DNA from: Methanolinea mesophila
GTDB lineage: Archaea > Halobacteriota > Methanomicrobia > Methanomicrobiales > Methanospirillaceae
Reading direction: 5' to 3'
Assembly: GCF_017873855.1 (NCBI RefSeq)
Contig: NZ_JAGGKR010000001.1
Location: 1,431,529 to 1,495,528, forward strand
Length of the DNA stretch: 64,000 nt
This document shows, piece after piece, positions 62,101 to 64,000 of this stretch. A program made the translations under genes and the position numbers. Numbering within the stretch: the stretch's first letter is position 1; each line of letters opens with the position of its first letter. The notes below the pieces were generated by a model. The model was not told the origin of the DNA. It made no database searches and was given only the letters and a program-made list of their open reading frames with translations.

Positions 62101-62607
62101 GTCTATGATCTCTTTTGCACCGCATTTTACGAGCGAATATGTGCAAAGGGCGATCATCCTCTGGGACCCGATAACTTCGTTCACCATCTCCTCGTACCGG
62201 GTGAAGTCGTCCCAGTCCCCGGGTTCGAGCCAGAACGTATTCCCGGTGAGCCGGAGTCCTTCGAACCCATTCCTCCTGGCTTCTGCGAGCTTGTCGGACC
62301 AATCTTTGAGCACGTCCCCGGCATCGAATGTGCCGGTCTTTGTGTACCACCCGGTAGAGTCGAGGATCTCGATCTGACCTTTCTTTATCCGTGCGTCCAG
62401 GTCGGGTACCACCGCCCGGAGCGCCTTTTTTGCCTGTGCGACCTTGAGGGGTGCGGAAGTCACCCACAGGCAGAACTCGTTCGAGAGGAGCCCCTCCCTG
62501 AAATACGGTACCAGGGTGTCGAGGAGATCCCGGTCCGTTTCGTAGAACTGGCAGAAATGAGTCCCCCACCGGACCTTGCCCACCACTGGAATGCCGGTCT
62601 GCCGCAT
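59140..62607 (-). CDS. MEDS-domain multi-PAS sensor histidine kinase
   Basis: A 1155-residue soluble sensor kinase. Residues ~10-170 match the MEDS domain of methanogen/methylotroph sensors (HFCQFYETDRDLLDTLVPYF, LWVTSAPL). Five PAS domains follow (about 210-320, 365-480, 530-645, 655-780, 785-905); the second and third are near-duplicates (both start LITYANAPIIVWDPEFRI). The kinase core has H936 in YVASHDLREPLRM, N-box NLIGNSLKYRS, SDNGIGIDP and GTGIGLSIVRKI. There is no membrane segment and no response regulator nearby. MRQTGIPVVGKV at 62607 begins the MEDS domain. Confidence 0.93.
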   Translation of the reverse strand: MRQTGIPVVGKVRWGTHFCQFYETDRDLLDTLVPYFREGLLSNEFCLWVTSAPLKVAQAKKALRAVVPDLDARIKKGQIEILDSTGWYTKTGTFDAGDVLKDWSDKLAEARRNGFEGLRLTGNTFWLEPGDWDDFTRYEEMVNEVIGSQRMIALCTYSLVKCGAKEIIDVIENHEFALIKRDGEWQILENTTRKKIDAAVHDSELRYRTLFQSMNEGVALHQIISDAEGNPIDYKITEVNLAFERHTGIPAERAVEALASELYGVSPPPFLDEYARVAATGTPVSFTRFFPPLNRQFAISCTSARQGWFSTVFSDITEQEQVKDDLARKNIDLQRVHEEQRVIEEELRHTNDELLQHESMLRETGQYLDNLITYANAPIIVWDPEFRITRFNHAFERLTGRTAASVLGRSLEILFPVSSRTASMNLIRRTKMGERWEAVEIPILHVSGEVRTVLWNSATLYKSDGQTVLSTIAQGQDITERKRAERALSQTNAELITLNEDLAEKEEVLRQNLKDLGKSERGLRETSLYLDNLITYANAPIIVWDPEFRITRFNHAFERLTGRHAPSVIGKSLDILFPESSRSASMDLIQRTQAGERWEAVEIPILHVSGEVRTVLWNSATLFKPDNQTVLSTIAQGQDITERKKTAMALAITNERLILAQDSAGAGIWDWDIAEGALTWSPELYRIYGLDPTRTATFDLWRSILHPEDARIAEEKIDDAIRDHAPLSSEYRIIVPGGGLRWIQALGKTIYDESGRPLRMSGICIDITERKNFEVAIRTSEQKFRALHDTMVQGVVYQDSEGIYISMNPAAERILGKSPGELLGRTPLDEESHTVHEDGSRFPESKHPAMVALSTGKEVQNVIMGVYNPREAGYRWINVQSAMPLFHPGEALPYQVYTLFEDITDRRKAEETLKNYAESLKRSNKELEQFAYVASHDLREPLRMVTVFSQLLAKNYKGRLDEDADEFIHYIVEGGTRMGALIDDLLEFSRVSSKAKPFEETDMNGVLTEVVTNLALQIAENDASIDIAELPVIWADRWQMIQVFQNLIGNSLKYRSDLPPRVRVSVAGGEREWVFSVSDNGIGIDPAFNEQIFEIFKRLHNRDKYPGTGIGLSIVRKIVERHGGKIWVEPKSEAGATFAFTIPKEPVTITEPSIL
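60672..61516 (-). repeat. 486-base direct duplication of a PAS domain within the kinase gene
   Basis: DNA at about 60672-61030 and 61158-61516 is very similar. The marker GTCCTGGCCCTG recurs at 60691 and 61177 (486 bases, 162 codons apart). The copies differ at many third positions and some codons, so the duplication is not brand new. Confidence 0.85.
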
Positions 62608-62853
62608 GGATGCTCGAAATCCCCCTGTCCCACCCTGATCGAGGTGGAAAAACGTGTAACAGGTGCTATAGCCTCCAATTCGTATAAAATGTTAGGTAGT
62701 GCAAAGGGGCGGCTTTCAGATACCTGCAGGGGGAGACCTGCCCTGCGGGATATTGCGGCGGGTCCTGCGATACGGGACTCCACCGCGGGTATCACTCCTG
62801 GAGGGATCGCGTAAAACGAGCCCTCGCGGGTGAGAGGAGGGAGCCCGGGGCAG

Positions 62854-63657
62854 TCAGGGCTTTGTCGCCGGGTCATGGGGATCGGAACGCTCGTTGAGCG
62901 CCCGTTCGAGCCGTTCCAGCCGGGCGAGTATCTCCTTCTCCCTGGCTTCGCTCTCTTTCACGAACCGATCCAGTCCGGGCGGCTCCTGCGTGCCGGAGAC
63001 TTCGTCCTCCTTTTTTTCCTTTACCTTCGTCGGGGAGAGGAGCTTATGGCCGATGTACCCCGCGAAGGTGGCGAACACCCCGACCCCCGTGGTCATCACC
63101 AGGATCCCCACTATCCTCCCCTCGTTGGTGATCGGGTAAAGGTCCCCGTAGCCCACCGTGGTGATGGTCACGTAGGCCCACCACATGGCATCGCTCGCGC
63201 TGACGATATTTGCGGAGGGATCGGGACGTTCGGCGTAGAGCACACCGATCGATCCGAACTCGATGATCAGGATCACCACGAATACCAGCAGGTACACGGC
63301 AGATTCTGCACGCCGGTCTGAGAGCTCCCGTCGTATGTTGCCCGTCCCGTAACGGGAAATGAAACGGTACGCCTTTGCCACCCTTATCAACCGCAGGATC
63401 CGGAAGAACGGGGCGATCGCCAGGAGATCCGCCCATCCCCAGTCATGGACCATATAGTAGGACCGCGACGGGGTGGTAAAGAACCGGTAGAGGAAGTCGC
63501 CGACGAAGGCGGCGGTAAGAAAGATATTGATGGTGAGGACCACGTACACGGTCGCGATGTCCGTGCCGGGAAGCAACTCGTAGATCAGGTTGAACACGGA
63601 AAGTATGGAAACCCCGGCGATGAACATCTCGTAGCCGGGATCCTTCATGTTCTGCAT
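62854..63657 (-). CDS. Voltage-gated-type potassium channel (second)
   Basis: A 267-residue six-helix channel. FIAGVSILSVFNLIYELLP and VYVVLTINIFLTAAFVGDFLY are S1-S2, an Arg-containing FFRILRLIRVAKAYRFISRY is S4, and the selectivity filter TTVGYGDLYP follows MWWAYVTI. After S6 (VGVFATFAGYIGHKLL) a long charged helix with a coiled-coil-like LARLERLERALNE segment ends the protein. It starts at MQNMKDPGY (63657) or MKDPGY (63648). Shorter than the channel at 29151, and without the CxxC tail. Confidence 0.9.
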   Translation of the reverse strand: MQNMKDPGYEMFIAGVSILSVFNLIYELLPGTDIATVYVVLTINIFLTAAFVGDFLYRFFTTPSRSYYMVHDWGWADLLAIAPFFRILRLIRVAKAYRFISRYGTGNIRRELSDRRAESAVYLLVFVVILIIEFGSIGVLYAERPDPSANIVSASDAMWWAYVTITTVGYGDLYPITNEGRIVGILVMTTGVGVFATFAGYIGHKLLSPTKVKEKKEDEVSGTQEPPGLDRFVKESEAREKEILARLERLERALNERSDPHDPATKP

Positions 63658-64000
63658 CTCGCGGGGAACGGTCAGGAAAAGCCCTCCGTATGAATTGAGT
63701 ATGCAGCATGACCCGATATAACTGGTTCGGTGAATTGGGGTGTACTACGACCCCGGTCACGTAAGACGGACGGAACGTTACCATCGGGGAGCTGGGTTCT
63801 GGTGCACCACGGAACCCTGCCCCCCCGAGGAGGAGATCCCTCTCCACCTGGTCTGCTGCCGACTAAATTCCGGGTCCCGCGTCCCCCCAATAATCGGATA
63901 GAACCGGCCAGGAATCGCCTGCGGACGTCACGGGTCTCCGCCGGGAAGGAGCGTTCGCAAAGGTCCCGGGTCTCCTGCGAATACGGCGGGTTCATGTAGT
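63658..64000. other. 343 bases at the window edge without an assigned gene
   Basis: Open frames exist on both strands but they are Arg/Pro-rich, carry no domain and differ from the neighbouring genes' usage. The last bases may belong to the promoter or end of a gene beyond the edge. Confidence 0.4.

Noticed and set aside
60916-62814. A 632-residue open frame antisense to the sensor kinase
   Set aside because: It mirrors the PAS repeats of the kinase and has no independent signals; a common effect of GC-rich DNA.
63672-63995. Minus-strand frame at the window end
   Set aside because: Arg/Pro/Gly-rich with no domain or ribosome site; more likely non-coding.

Overview
The window is GC-rich, densely coded archaeal DNA, most likely from a hydrogenotrophic methanogen of the Methanomicrobiales (Methanoregulaceae-like). 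This placement is an inference from gene content: CofH for coenzyme F420, archaeal-type riboflavin synthase, two short ThiC paralogues, TrpB2, PEGA-domain surface proteins, a MEDS/PAS histidine kinase, and archaeal TATA boxes with GGTGA-type ribosome binding sites. I saw no rRNA, tRNA, CRISPR array, transposase or prophage.

Layout. 0-12 kb is cofactor and amino acid metabolism: the 3' end of a RibD-type reductase, cofH, a flavin-binding protein, an EamA transporter with a His-rich tail, a convergent block (iron-sulfur flavoprotein, DUF123, MBL hydrolase), thiC, a repeat-filled gap, purE, then a tightly packed run aminotransferase-ribC-ribH-aminotransferase-HEAT protein-small phosphatase. RibD, CofH, RibC and RibH all act around 5-amino-6-ribitylaminouracil, the branch point between flavins and F420. 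12-20 kb holds an ornithine cyclodeaminase-like enzyme, a cupin, a fungal-like cytosine deaminase, a membrane-anchored acetolactate decarboxylase, CorA, and a Yip1/CARDB/MacB-type ABC operon.

20-31 kb holds a tandem-repeat patch, a DUF2953-GerW pair known from spore formers, a methyltransferase, an aldehyde dehydrogenase, a large PEGA protein, DUF362, two ARM-like small proteins, a phosphodiesterase, a K+ channel and a condensation-domain protein. 31-49 kb contains an MBL hydrolase with a long, possibly kinase-like C-terminus next to a STAS antagonist, trpB2 with a TGTACA box, an AcoX-like NAD kinase homologue, a second ThiC, an aminotransferase, an ABC exporter, a SpoIIE-type phosphatase (with the STAS gene it suggests partner switching), a hemerythrin, Hsp20, a fusion transporter and a DUF2178/XRE pair behind a large inverted repeat.

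49-64 kb has a secreted protein made of near-identical 59-residue repeats, a beta-helix surface protein, a LivK-LivH-LivM set without ATPases in which LivH seems to start at ACG, an M24 peptidase, another PEGA protein, a frameshifted zinc-ribbon gene, a 1155-residue sensor kinase and a second K+ channel. A hairpin-bearing repeat family recurs in intergenic gaps at 6.1-6.6, 27.4 and 35.1 kb.

No single spectacular new system is proven. The strongest leads are the possible archaeal partner-switching set, the ACG-initiated livH, the inverted-repeat operator at 49.1 kb, the shared T-K/R-A-G C-terminal tag of three surface proteins, and the dispersed repeat family.
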